64,000 nucleotides of DNA from CAYNWT01 sp964450955 (GTDB lineage Bacteria; Planctomycetota; Planctomycetia; Planctomycetales; Planctomycetaceae): positions 83,340 to 147,339 of the forward strand of contig CAYVFI010000013.1 of assembly GCA_964450955.1 (NCBI GenBank). The letters run 5' to 3'. Below are positions 10,051 through 18,428 of the stretch, piece by piece. The notes beneath the pieces are model-generated. The model saw only the letters and a program-made list of their open reading frames with translations, was not told the DNA's origin and did no database searches. Position numbers and translations under genes: made by a program. The first letter of the stretch is position 1; every line of letters begins with the position of its first letter.

Positions 10051-11733
10051 TCACACACGATGTCTCTGCGACGCCAGCGCCAGCGGCGCGCAGGCTGTGG
10101 TTGCCAGTGGAACCAACAACATCGCACACACCAACGCCAACAACGGTGCAGGAATCGCACTGAATTCTGGCGACTTTGTGGCAAGCCCAACGGTGGTTAC
10201 AAGGTGAACCACCCACAAAGCACCGAGGCACCCAAGAGCCCGCTTGCTTACCGCGCGATCGCGAATGGCTCTCCAAATCGCATAAAAACAAACAGCGACA
10301 ATGGCGACCGCCACAATATACGCGTAGACAACCCACAAGTTGGCGCCACGCCACCCCGTTTGCTTGTCGTAAATCGCGATACCAATGTGGGCGTAACCGA
10401 GAACGGACAGCGCGACGAACACGCGAGGATAAAGCGGCATCCACAATCCGAAGGCAAACATGACAGATGTCAGGCTGATGTACGACATCGTCAAACTACA
10501 AATGGCTCCAAACCACCAGCCTGGAGAAACGTTGCCTGCCACCTGAACCGCCGCTGCGGACACCTTGGGCCCAATCTCGCCGTCCCCGCCAAACTTCACA
10601 AACAGAAACGCTCCGATCCACATGAACGACCAGGCCACAACGGAACAAAACGCGACCACCACCAACTTAATCGCAATCAACTGACCATTGGACATTGGCC
10701 GCGTCGCATCAAAGACCGAAAACCGCCACACGTTTTCAACACGCTGCAACCCCACCGTTGAGTGCACTCCCAGCAACTGAAACATAAACGGACTTAGCAG
10801 CAGACCAAGTCCCCAAAAAATCGGTTCGCCCTGCCAAATCGTTTCCCCATGCGCGGCGTGCGGATACATCCATGTCATCAGCCGGCCAAACAACCACAAC
10901 ATCACCGGCGCCGCCACGCCACACAGTAGAACTGTCGGACCACACCTTCTGAACTCATAAGACGTCTGAGCGGTCATTGGGCCGCGGAACGGCTTGCGAA
11001 CCACCTTGCCGGAAAACAACCCGGGCCAGAACGCGGCGACCGAACCAAAGAACTCAAACGCTTCACCCCTTCGTTGCAGTCCAACTGCCGCGACGGTTCC
11101 GCAAACAGCTACTGCGGTTATCAGAAGAAGCACGCCGTAGTGAATGGCGGTCAGCTGGAAGTACTCCGGACGACCGATTGCCAAAACAAACGGTTCCCCA
11201 AACTCACGGTCGGCGTGGTACTTGACAAGCAACACGATCATGACCGTGAACGCCAACAGCATCGCCAGCAGTTTGTCGATAATCGATCGGGGCGACCATG
11301 TTGCAGCAGTCAACCAAAGACCGGCACAACCAACGCACACCGTAGGCGCGACGATTGGCAGTGGGACTCCGGCTGACTTTGAGAACAGCAGCGTTGGCAC
11401 GATAAAACAAGCGGCAGACACACACGCCGCAAACGCCATCGGCACAATGACAAGCTGCAGGGTCGATATGGGGCGAGCGAACCCAAGTCTGTAGCTAAAC
11501 CCGTCGCCCGCGCGGTCCAGTTCGCGAATCCAGATCATGGACAGCAGACTGGTGATCGCCGCTATCAGCACGACCACCCCGCGCGCTGCTTCGATGTAGT
11601 CACCCTGTCCGGCTCGGCGCATGCCTTCGACGAAGAACAACACGATCGCGACCGAGTAACCAAGCCGGCCCAACAAGTCAGCTCGACTGGTTCGCAATAG
11701 TTCCCACAACATCGCTCTGGTCGTCGCGTTCAT
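10051..11733 (-). CDS. ABC-2 type transporter permease
   Basis: A 560-residue integral membrane protein with about twelve hydrophobic segments, including SVAIVLFFVEGMRR near the start and pairs such as VAICGTVAAVGL-like stretches and ICSLTMSYISLTSVMFAFGL. It is the third gene of a GntR-ATPase-permease unit. Its start is one base past the ATPase stop, so translation is probably coupled. By context it is the membrane half of an exporter of the YtrBC type. Substrate unknown. No catalytic motif to confirm beyond topology and position. Confidence 0.85.
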   Translation of the reverse strand: MNATTRAMLWELLRTSRADLLGRLGYSVAIVLFFVEGMRRAGQGDYIEAARGVVVLIAAITSLLSMIWIRELDRAGDGFSYRLGFARPISTLQLVIVPMAFAACVSAACFIVPTLLFSKSAGVPLPIVAPTVCVGCAGLWLTAATWSPRSIIDKLLAMLLAFTVMIVLLVKYHADREFGEPFVLAIGRPEYFQLTAIHYGVLLLITAVAVCGTVAAVGLQRRGEAFEFFGSVAAFWPGLFSGKVVRKPFRGPMTAQTSYEFRRCGPTVLLCGVAAPVMLWLFGRLMTWMYPHAAHGETIWQGEPIFWGLGLLLSPFMFQLLGVHSTVGLQRVENVWRFSVFDATRPMSNGQLIAIKLVVVAFCSVVAWSFMWIGAFLFVKFGGDGEIGPKVSAAAVQVAGNVSPGWWFGAICSLTMSYISLTSVMFAFGLWMPLYPRVFVALSVLGYAHIGIAIYDKQTGWRGANLWVVYAYIVAVAIVAVCFYAIWRAIRDRAVSKRALGCLGALWVVHLVTTVGLATKSPEFSAIPAPLLALVCAMLLVPLATTACAPLALASQRHRV

Positions 11734-11734
11734 A

Positions 11735-12634
11735 CTACGCCTCCGCCATCACGCGATCGTGACCAACTCGAGCCACAAAAATTTCCTGCAGAGAGGCCGT
11801 GCGAGACTTCAAAACTTCACCACCGTTCGCGCGAAGCGACTCGGCCACGTCGTCTGATCCATTACAGACTATTGTCCAGGTCCGCCCCAACCGTTCGGCC
11901 GAAACAACACCCGCGATGGCCGGCATCGTGTCGCGCTCCTCTTCAAACTGAACCGCCAACAGTTGGTGCTGCTCTTTCACAACGTCCAGGCCGCCTTCGA
12001 CAACGACCTTCCCCGCGTCAATCATGACAATGTCGTCGGACATCTGTTCGACTTCGTCCAGCAGGTGCGATGAGAAGACTGCCGTTCGTCCATCGTCTGC
12101 GACCGCTCGGATAATCGCGTTCAGAATGTCTTTTCGCACAACGGCATCCAGCCCCGTTGATGGTTCGTCCAGCAACAATAAATCAGGCCGATGAGCAACA
12201 GCCGCAACCAGGCCAACCTGAGCCCGCATGCCTTTCGACAGGTCTTTGACCTTCTTCGAAACATCAAGGCCGAATGTTGTCAGTAGTTCGTCGGCATAAG
12301 CCTGATCCCACCTCGGGTGGTAAGCGGCCGTGTACCGCATGAGTTCACTAATGCGCATCCAGCCGGGCAGTTCGCGTTCTTCCGACAAGTAGCCAACGCG
12401 TTCCAGTACGGCCACCGGTTCTCTGACCGGATCCAGTCCGAAGACACGAACCGAGCCTGACTGAGCCCGCAACAAACCCAGCAGATGGCGAATCAGCGTT
12501 GTCTTTCCCTGGCCGTTCGCGCCCACCAGTCCGTACACCCGTCCCGGTTCGACAGTCAAATTGACACCATCAAGTGCCTGCGTGTTTCCGAACTTTCTGG
12601 ACAGCCCCGAGACTTCCACAACATTATCGGTCAT
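11735..12634 (-). CDS. ABC transporter ATP-binding protein
   Basis: A 299-residue ATPase. Walker A is GANGQGKTT, the ABC signature is the divergent LSKGMRAQ, Walker B is LLLLDEPSTGLDA, and the switch His is in FSSHLLDE. The remainder (about 220-299) is the C-terminal accessory region common in drug or bacitracin-type exporters. Its start overlaps the GntR regulator stop by 4 nt and it abuts the permease, so the three genes form one transcript. It should energise the permease encoded downstream. Confidence 0.95.
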   Translation of the reverse strand: MTDNVVEVSGLSRKFGNTQALDGVNLTVEPGRVYGLVGANGQGKTTLIRHLLGLLRAQSGSVRVFGLDPVREPVAVLERVGYLSEERELPGWMRISELMRYTAAYHPRWDQAYADELLTTFGLDVSKKVKDLSKGMRAQVGLVAAVAHRPDLLLLDEPSTGLDAVVRKDILNAIIRAVADDGRTAVFSSHLLDEVEQMSDDIVMIDAGKVVVEGGLDVVKEQHQLLAVQFEEERDTMPAIAGVVSAERLGRTWTIVCNGSDDVAESLRANGGEVLKSRTASLQEIFVARVGHDRVMAEA

Positions 12635-13035
12635 CGTTCACCCCCACCCGACTTGCCCTTGTTCAAAGCCTCATGCCGCTTCCTGAGTAGTGCCAGAATC
12701 TCTTCAAACGTAAATCCCAATTGACTGGCATCCGCCAACAACGCATCCGTACGTTGAGTCAGAATGCGCTTCTGTTCTTTGCGAGCCAACGGCGATTTCG
12801 TTTCGGCCACAAACGTGCCAGCTCCCTGACGCTTGTAAACCAGACCTTCCGTCTGCAGGACTCCGTACGCTTTCACGACCGTGTTGGGAGTCACCGAAAG
12901 CCGTTCGGCCAGAACCCTGATGGCTGGCAATTCTTCATCAGTGCGCAGCTTGCCAGCGGCAATCAGGTACTTGACCTGATTCACGATCTGTCGGTAGATC
13001 GGAACGCCGTCCTGGAGAGAAATCTCAATCTGCAC
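12631..13035 (-). CDS. GntR-family (YtrA subfamily) transcriptional regulator
   Basis: A 134-residue one-component repressor. The winged helix covers roughly residues 10-75 (PIYRQIVNQVKYLIAAGKL, then LAERLSVTPNTVVKAYGVLQ) with a short C-terminal helical tail, the size of YtrA-type proteins, which lack a large ligand domain. It is first in an operon with an ABC ATPase and permease. A perfect palindrome lies 22 bp upstream of its start, so it most likely represses its own operon and is released by a cell-envelope stress or antibiotic signal (inference from the family). Confidence 0.93.
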   Translation of the reverse strand: MQIEISLQDGVPIYRQIVNQVKYLIAAGKLRTDEELPAIRVLAERLSVTPNTVVKAYGVLQTEGLVYKRQGAGTFVAETKSPLARKEQKRILTQRTDALLADASQLGFTFEEILALLRKRHEALNKGKSGGGER

Positions 13036-13056
13036 AACCTGACCTCAAAGTACAAC

Positions 13057-13076
13057 TGTATCATTACTGTGATACA
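13057..13076. promoter_or_regulatory. palindromic operator of the GntR-ABC operon
   Basis: Perfect inverted repeat TGTATCA-6 nt-TGATACA just upstream of the GntR gene. Arms of this size and symmetry fit a GntR dimer site. A -35-like TTGACA on the minus strand (13089-13094) lies directly upstream, so binding would overlap the promoter. Supported by symmetry and position only. Confidence 0.7.
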
Positions 13077-13175
13077 ATCGTTGCATTGTGTCAAGAAATA
13101 GAATGGCAGAACGAAAAGACTGTATGCGGCAATGCCTCGACGCCCGCTGCCTCTCTCAACCGCTACGGAAGTCGC

Positions 13176-13643
13176 TCAAGCAGATCTCTCTCGGTGGCCA
13201 TGGAGCTCCTGAATCTGGTTCCGGTATGCAGTCTGGTGTTTGACGAACTGGTCAATCGAAAAATTGATTCTTATCAGACTGGCCACTGCGCGAAACCCAA
13301 GCACACAAGCGATCGCAAAGCAGATACCCGCAATCCAATAGAGAACCACGTTACGATTCCCCGATGCAATCACCGAACCAACGCCCATGCTTATGAACGC
13401 GAACGCACCTGGGACCATAAGCAAATTGTCTAACTCGGCAATCCGAAACTCTCCCCCGGCTCTTTCAACTTTCGGCTCATCTGGAAGTGACTGCCAGAAC
13501 TCGGACTCGTTTTCCGCCATCAATCGTCGAATCTCCTGCTCAGCCTCGCAGGGTTCATCCTGATTCTCAGGTGCTACGACCTGCGGCTCTTCCGCAGGAA
13601 TCGCGATCGGTCCCGTCGGCTCTTCATGAACCAGGTGGGCCAT
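13176..13643 (-). CDS. hypothetical membrane protein, two TM segments
   Basis: 155 residues. The first 75 are acidic and Pro/Glu-rich, then come two hydrophobic segments (NLLMVPGAFAFISMGVGSVI and VLYWIAGICFAIACVLGF) in a hairpin, and a short basic, polar tail. No family is recognised. It stands alone between the GntR operon and a hairpin-rich spacer. The start ATG at 13643 is the only reasonable one. Moderately sure it is real because the hydrophobic pair is well formed. Confidence 0.55.
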   Translation of the reverse strand: MAHLVHEEPTGPIAIPAEEPQVVAPENQDEPCEAEQEIRRLMAENESEFWQSLPDEPKVERAGGEFRIAELDNLLMVPGAFAFISMGVGSVIASGNRNVVLYWIAGICFAIACVLGFRAVASLIRINFSIDQFVKHQTAYRNQIQELHGHRERSA

Positions 13644-13694
13644 GTTGCAAAAGTGGCATACGACAGTGTCACTACTGGCAACGACCTGAAGTTT

Positions 13695-13779
13695 ATGTAG
13701 CCGACTCAGGCCCTGAGTCGGTCCGGTACGGACTTCGTCGCCATGCGACTAACTGGCTGAGGGCCTCAGCCAGCTACAT
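13695..13779. repeat. nested inverted-repeat element in spacer
   Basis: An outer inverted repeat ATGTAGC/GCTACAT encloses three hairpins: CCGACTCAGG/CCTGAGTCGG (13701-13721), GTCCG-GTA-CGGAC, and TGGCTGAG-GGC-CTCAGCCA (13754-13772). It lies between the ends of two minus-strand genes and looks like a mobile or regulatory palindromic element of the kind common in planctomycete spacers. Confidence 0.65.
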
Positions 13780-13810
13780 TTCTGCTTGTCACTCACTCGT
13801 AGATGCACCG

Positions 13811-15034
13811 CTACTTCGTGTCCGGCTGCGGCATCCACGGAACGTGGTACGCCCAGGTCATGCCGGGAGTCACCAGCGGCAGCTTGCCCGGCTTGGCCAA
13901 TTGAAACGCGAACCCAATGGGGCTTTTTTCCTGATGTCTGCGTCGACCGTTAAATCGCGTCCGGCCCCAGCGTTCGCCAATGGCAACAAAGTCGAACTTT
14001 GAAAATCGGCCCGACTTAATCTCAAACGTGGCCGAACCCACAACGGTGGTTTCAATTCCACGCGCTGGCGTCTTGCCCTTCGCCTTTGTCGCACCGTGAA
14101 TCGTCATCTGGATCTGCGTGGCGGTTCTTTCAGTGACGGTCGCCGCTATCTTCGAGCCCGTAGTTTCATTTGATTCGAACTCATCTGTCTGGCCTTTGAC
14201 TGCATCCACGATATGCAATCGAGATAAACGCGAAACGAAAACATCAGGGAAGTCGAAGCTGTCACCCTTCCGCACATCCCGTGGCACAAGTGTCTGTAGC
14301 TCACCCTTTGAGAACCACGCGGCATCACGATTCCAGGTCGGTAGTCGTTTTGACTTTGGATTCTTGTCCTTCGGCAAATCGCGAGAGTACCCGGTCAGGA
14401 CTAACCCGTCGTGTGGGTAGTAGTCCTCCCAGCGATGCTTTGGCTTCTGCGTGACAACTTTCCGAGTCGTACGTTTTGACTCCGGTAATGCCCTCCACTT
14501 CGCAAGACCTTCTTTCAAAGTCGCCAGAACAATTTCAGGATCCAGATCATTCACGGAAGATAGAAACTTGCCGTCTGCCGTAAACACGTAGGTCCCCTGC
14601 CGAGACGAACCCTTCTTGCGTTTTCCGTAATGACCGTGGTCAGACATCTTTTGAAAGAACACGCAGTCGGCGTCGTCTTCAGTATCTAACCGCCACACTT
14701 CATCAGTGGTCGCCACAAACTGCTTTGCAATTTCAATAATGCGAGGATCTGACCAGACGAACCGCCGGCCTTTGACGCCATTGTTTCAGGTGCAGCCAAA
14801 CGGGTGCCCGTTCATGGTCCAAAGCAGAATCGGCTTGCCAGACTTGGCCCCCGCTTCAATCCCGCTGCGCAGGTCCGGCAACCAGTTGATCTTCATCCAC
14901 GCAAGTTCATCCGCGCTGGGTTGAATGTGCTGTCGCCATGCAGCAGTACTGTGACCCGCAATGGAAGAATCGTCGGCCACACATGACAACGCACTCATTG
15001 CCGTGACGGCAGCCGTTAGAAAAGCAATACGCAT
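13811..15034 (-). CDS. candidate selenoprotein: exported thioredoxin-like protein with in-frame UGA
   Basis: Two reading frames that look separate (up to TGA at 14786, and from 14785 on) are in the same frame, interrupted by one TGA. Read through, they give one 407-residue protein. The start ATG 15034 has GAGG six bases upstream and a signal peptide (MRIAFLTAAVTAMSALS). A thioredoxin-like segment follows (SGKPILLWTMNGHPFGC-T-UGA-NNGVKGRRFVWSDPRII). Sequence after the UGA continues as normal protein: IAKQFVATTDEVW, then SRQGTYVFTADGKFLSSV, as in planctomycete thioredoxin-like proteins. C81 and the UGA at codon 83 form a C-x-U pair. A SECIS-like hairpin begins 15 nt after the UGA. Alternatives are a nonsense mutation or a sequencing error of a Cys codon (TGC/TGT to TGA). 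Confidence 0.72.
14751..14788 (-). promoter_or_regulatory. UGA codon with SECIS-like stem-loop
   Basis: On the minus strand the TGA (14788-14786) is followed after 15 nt by GGCCGGC-[GGUUC]-GUC-U-GGUC. This gives seven base pairs including two G-U, a single bulged U and a five-base loop opening with G. The apical loop is about 23 nt past the UGA. Bacterial SECIS elements have a stem-loop within roughly 16-37 nt of the UGA, a G early in the loop and often a bulged U. Supported by hand folding only. Confidence 0.6.
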
Positions 15035-15219
15035 CAACTGCCTCAAAGAAAGCGGTCTGGAGTTCAACAATATTGTGATCGCATAAGATGGTTCGTGCCA
15101 TCAACATTGGCGTGGCGGCACAATATTTGTCAGGAGGCTCGTTAAATCCACTGTGTGGTCGCGGTCGTAGTCTTGAAAGAGTTCACGGCAACAAGAAACA
15201 CGAAATTTGAGAGAACCAC

Positions 15220-15609
15220 ATGAGCGTCATGGCATGGGTTTACATTGCATACATTCTCGTTTGCACGGTCATCACTCTTTGGGTCGGCGCAGTTTTGCGG
15301 CGGAATGGAGCCACTTTCGTTGGCCATGGGACGGACCTCCCGGAACCGCTGGTCAAGTCGATGACTCACTTACTCACGGTTGGATTTTACCTGGTTAACT
15401 TCGGCCTGATCGCGTTCGCACTCAAAAGCAGCCGCGCCGTAACAACTTCCGACACAGCCATTGAACTCGCCAGTACGAAAATCGGTGGAGTCACATTGCT
15501 TATCGGTGCGATGCACTTCTTCATGCTTCTTATCTTCAGCAAGCTGCGTCACAGCGAAGTGTTGGAACCCGTCACGCGCCGAACCATATCCATTAAACCT
15601 GCCCCTTAG
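15220..15609 (+). CDS. small membrane protein, paralogue 1
   Basis: 129 residues with three hydrophobic segments: about 6-25 (WVYIAYILVCTVITLWVGAV), 50-68 (LLTVGFYLVNFGLIAF) and 88-107 (GGVTLLIGAMHFFMLLIF). No known family is recognised. It aligns with the gene 155 bp downstream: LRRNG/LYRNG, a short loop, LLTVGF/MLVVGF, then STKIG..LLIGAMH/ATKIG..IVLGGMH. The two are tandem duplicates. Divergent from the candidate selenoprotein with a 185-bp spacer. Confidence 0.8.
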   Translation: MSVMAWVYIAYILVCTVITLWVGAVLRRNGATFVGHGTDLPEPLVKSMTHLLTVGFYLVNFGLIAFALKSSRAVTTSDTAIELASTKIGGVTLLIGAMHFFMLLIFSKLRHSEVLEPVTRRTISIKPAP

Positions 15610-15764
15610 CCCTTACGGTTGCACCGAAGCTGTAAGGAAATGGGTGGCCGAGGTTGGAGCGAGGAACGAGTGAAACCCCGGAACGTGATTCGAACGTTCC
15701 ACTTGAATCGGAGCGATACTGGTTCATAGCGCGGGAGTTTGCTTTACCGGGTCGCTGAAGAACC

Positions 15765-16118
15765 ATGACAACAATCACACTTAGCTACCTGTTTATTTCC
15801 ATCGCGATTGTTGTCGTGGTCGCGGGAACGCTGTACCGCAACGGTCGTGATTTTCTGGTTGATTGTTTCGAAGGCAATGAGCCCCTGGCCGACGCCATCA
15901 ACCGCATGCTGGTGGTTGGGTTCGTCATTACGAAGGCCAGCTACGCAATGTTGTTTCCCGGGTTCGACGAACCCGTCGATTCGCCGCTCAAGGGATTCGT
16001 ACTGCTGGCCACGAAAATCGGATTCGTGTGCATTGTGCTTGGCGGGATGCATTTGACGAACCTGTGGGTGTTTTCTGCATACCGCGTTGGGAAGCGAAGG
16101 GGCGGGGAGAAGGGTTGA
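15765..16118 (+). CDS. small membrane protein, paralogue 2
   Basis: 117 residues with the same three-segment layout as its upstream neighbour (SYLFISIAIVVVVAGTLYRNG, MLVVGFVITKASYAML, KIGFVCIVLGGMHLTNLWVF). The conserved KIG..GGMH/GAMH pattern in the last segment suggests a functional site. The stop codon TGA falls inside a run of GGTTGAAG repeats, so the C-terminal residues EKG are encoded by repeat sequence. Function unknown; a paired membrane component is plausible. Confidence 0.8.
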   Translation: MTTITLSYLFISIAIVVVVAGTLYRNGRDFLVDCFEGNEPLADAINRMLVVGFVITKASYAMLFPGFDEPVDSPLKGFVLLATKIGFVCIVLGGMHLTNLWVFSAYRVGKRRGGEKG

Positions 16119-16159
16119 AGGGTTGAAGGGTTGAAGGTTGAAGGTTGAAGGTTGAAGGG
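16110..16159 (+). repeat. 7/8-bp tandem repeat
   Basis: About seven copies of GGGTTGAA/GGTTGAA in a row, starting with three 8-mers and changing to 7-mers. It covers the stop codon of the upstream membrane protein gene and ends before the next gene. A slippage-prone tract. Confidence 0.85.
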
Positions 16160-16186
16160 CGGTTTGCGATGCCGGTTTAGCGATGG

Positions 16187-16939
16187 ATGGTTCTTATTTT
16201 TAAAATCGCCACTTACAACATGCTGAAGGGCGGCACGAAACGCGTGCACTGGAAACGCATGTTGCTGGAACACGATGTCGACCTGCTGTTGGCTCAGGAA
16301 TCATTCGCTCAAAACCAGCACTTGCCGCAATTGGAATTCTCCCAACTTGCCGGACGTTCAATTTGGAACGCCGCGGGAAACAACAAGTGGGGTAGTGCGG
16401 TGTGCAGTAAATCCGGGCAACTGAAACGCGTCGCGATTCGAGGCTACAAGGGTTGGGTCACGGGCGTCCGAATCACTGATGCGGATTGGCAGCCCGAAGG
16501 CACATCGACGCTGGTCGTTAGCGTTCATGCCCCAAACGGTCCCGGTAGCTATCGCGGTCAGGTCAATAAGATTCTCGATCGCATCGCGCGGGTGGCAAAA
16601 GGAGACGATGTCATTGTTGGCGGTGACTTCAATATTTCCATTAGTACATCGGCGGCTTCCGACAGGCCCGTTCATAAGGGTAATCTGGCCGTGCAGCTTA
16701 GGCTTCAAGAAGAGTTCGGACTGATCAATTGCTGGCAAGCCGCCAATACTGACCAGCCAATCCCGCAAACACTGCGCTGGACGGGCGACCGCACGATTCC
16801 GTATCACTGCGATGGAATCTTTGTTCCGGCACACTGGCAGGAACGATTGTGTTCGTGCGAAGTGCTTAGCGGGCCGGAATGGGATGCACTTAGTGATCAC
16901 AATCCGGTGATCGCAGAATTCGACTCTGTGGAATCCTGA
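16187..16939 (+). CDS. endonuclease/exonuclease/phosphatase family protein
   Basis: 250 residues of the EEP fold (DNase I/sphingomyelinase-like). The N-terminal strand FKIATYNMLKGG, the acidic metal ligand in LLLAQES, VIVGGDFN in the middle and the C-terminal SDHNPVIAEF with catalytic Asp-His are all in the usual order. There is no signal peptide, so it is cytoplasmic. It may hydrolyse a phosphodiester or phosphomonoester; the substrate cannot be told. Follows the tandem repeat by about 30 bp. Confidence 0.9.
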   Translation: MVLIFKIATYNMLKGGTKRVHWKRMLLEHDVDLLLAQESFAQNQHLPQLEFSQLAGRSIWNAAGNNKWGSAVCSKSGQLKRVAIRGYKGWVTGVRITDADWQPEGTSTLVVSVHAPNGPGSYRGQVNKILDRIARVAKGDDVIVGGDFNISISTSAASDRPVHKGNLAVQLRLQEEFGLINCWQAANTDQPIPQTLRWTGDRTIPYHCDGIFVPAHWQERLCSCEVLSGPEWDALSDHNPVIAEFDSVES

Positions 16940-17022
16940 AGGAAACGGCCGCACTTGATTGCGACCAATCGCCGACTGCGTGACAATCGGAGCAACCACA
17001 ATTTAGCACCGAGCCAGCCAGT

Positions 17023-17973
17023 ATGAATAAGCAGACGGCTTCCCCGCGACGACGCAGCGGGTTTTCCATTATCGAACTGCTTGTCACGATAGCCGTTATC
17101 AGCATTCTAATGGCGTTAATTGTTCCGGCCGTCCAGTCGGCTCGCGAATCGGCTCGAACAACGCAGTGCCGAAACAACCTGAAGCAAATTGGTGTCGCGG
17201 TCACCTCATTTGAGGCCCAACGTAAGTTCCTGCCACCATCGCGGACTTACGATCACTACACCACCTGGGCGTTTGTGATTCTGCCACACATGGAACAGGT
17301 CAACCTGTTTGAATCGTGGGACCCCGCCATCAAGTATTACTACCAAACCGACGAAGCGCGGCTGACTGGAATCTCCAGCTACATCTGTCCCAGCCGCCGC
17401 AGCGTCGGTGGCAACAGTACGGCAGGCGACGACATTCTTTCGCCGCTGGAAACCAGTCCCCACGTACCAGGCACTCTTAGCGACTACGCATGTGGAGCCG
17501 GGTTTGGTCCCGGTTGGAACTGGATCAATTCTGGTGGAGCGATGATTATTGGCCAGGTAACCACAGACCCGCCAACGGTTCCGTTCGGAACCTTCGCGCC
17601 GCCGAACGCCAGACTACTTAGCTGGCGCGGTCGGACCGGGTTCAACAACATCACAGATGGCGCCAGCAATACGATTTTGGTGGGTGAGAAGCATGTCCGC
17701 CCCGATCGGTTCGGAATCGCACAGGAAGACGGAGCCGTCTACAACGGCGATCATCCCGGTAACTTTGCTCGAGCAGGCGGGCCCGGGTTCCCGATCGCTC
17801 GGTTCCCCAATGACAACTTCAACAACAACTTTGGCAGCTATCACCAGGGTCGCTGTTACTTCGTCATGGCCGACGGCAGCGTGCGGGGCATCAGTCCGTT
17901 GATTTCAACCGATGTACTGGGGCGATTAACCACGCGTAACGACGGTGTTCCGATTTCAGACAACGATCTGTAA
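17023..17973 (+). CDS. DUF1559 prepilin-like protein
   Basis: 316 residues with a type IV prepilin N-terminus: a basic leader RRRSGFSIIELLVTIAVISI with cleavage expected between G and F, then a long hydrophobic helix. Next is the DUF1559 region with ARTTQCRNNLKQIG, a cysteine-bearing middle (YICPSRR) and the C-terminal CYFVMADGSVRGIS signature. This family is strongly expanded in Planctomycetota. It probably forms pseudopilus-like or surface structures; the role is not established. Convergent with a lipoprotein gene 8 bp away. Confidence 0.95.
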   Translation: MNKQTASPRRRSGFSIIELLVTIAVISILMALIVPAVQSARESARTTQCRNNLKQIGVAVTSFEAQRKFLPPSRTYDHYTTWAFVILPHMEQVNLFESWDPAIKYYYQTDEARLTGISSYICPSRRSVGGNSTAGDDILSPLETSPHVPGTLSDYACGAGFGPGWNWINSGGAMIIGQVTTDPPTVPFGTFAPPNARLLSWRGRTGFNNITDGASNTILVGEKHVRPDRFGIAQEDGAVYNGDHPGNFARAGGPGFPIARFPNDNFNNNFGSYHQGRCYFVMADGSVRGISPLISTDVLGRLTTRNDGVPISDNDL

Positions 17974-17981
17974 GCAAGAAC

Positions 17982-18428
17982 CTACTCGTCGTCTTCAGAG
18001 ATCCGTTCGACTTCAATGCGAAAGTCGTTGGGCTCTTCACTAACCGTGAATTCCAACTTCGACGTGTTGAAGTTAGAAAATCGCGGATCCAAAACCAGCG
18101 GTGGCAGCTTGTCCGGCCGTTCGTACTTGTTCCCAATTTCATTTTGCAGGAACACAGCAACCCGGTGCTTACCCGGCAACGCTCCATCCTCCGCTTCGAA
18201 TGTGCCCAGCGTGAACTTTCCGTCAGCCCCAATCTGACCGATAGCCGTAATCGGCTTGCCCTCCAGTTTCGTTTCGAACTCCACGCTGCCATCGGTTAGT
18301 GGACTGCCGTCTTTGAAGACGACCGTTCCGGTCACCTGATGCGTGGTTGGATTCCCGTTGCCACAACCAACCATGCAACAAACTGCAATCAGAAGTAGTG
18401 TGTGGGTCGCAAACGTTCGCATTGGCAC
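17982..18428 (-). CDS. lipoprotein with carboxypeptidase-regulatory-like fold
   Basis: 148 residues. The N-terminal signal ends in a lipobox (CCMVGCGNG, lipidated Cys about residue 22). The rest is a single beta-sandwich of the type VTGTVVFKDGSPLTDGSVEF, the transthyretin/CarboxypepD_reg-like repeat seen in many planctomycete lipoproteins next to DUF1559 genes. Likely anchored in a membrane and facing the periplasm. Exact role unknown. Confidence 0.85.
   Translation of the reverse strand: MPMRTFATHTLLLIAVCCMVGCGNGNPTTHQVTGTVVFKDGSPLTDGSVEFETKLEGKPITAIGQIGADGKFTLGTFEAEDGALPGKHRVAVFLQNEIGNKYERPDKLPPLVLDPRFSNFNTSKLEFTVSEEPNDFRIEVERISEDDE

Noticed and set aside
10060..10761. 233-codon plus-strand frame opposite the ABC permease
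   Set aside because: Arg/Gln/His-rich composition of an antisense shadow; the minus-strand permease is coherent.
13811..14786. Frameshift as the cause of the split thioredoxin-like gene
   Set aside because: Both halves are in the same frame; only a single TGA separates them, so no frameshift is needed.
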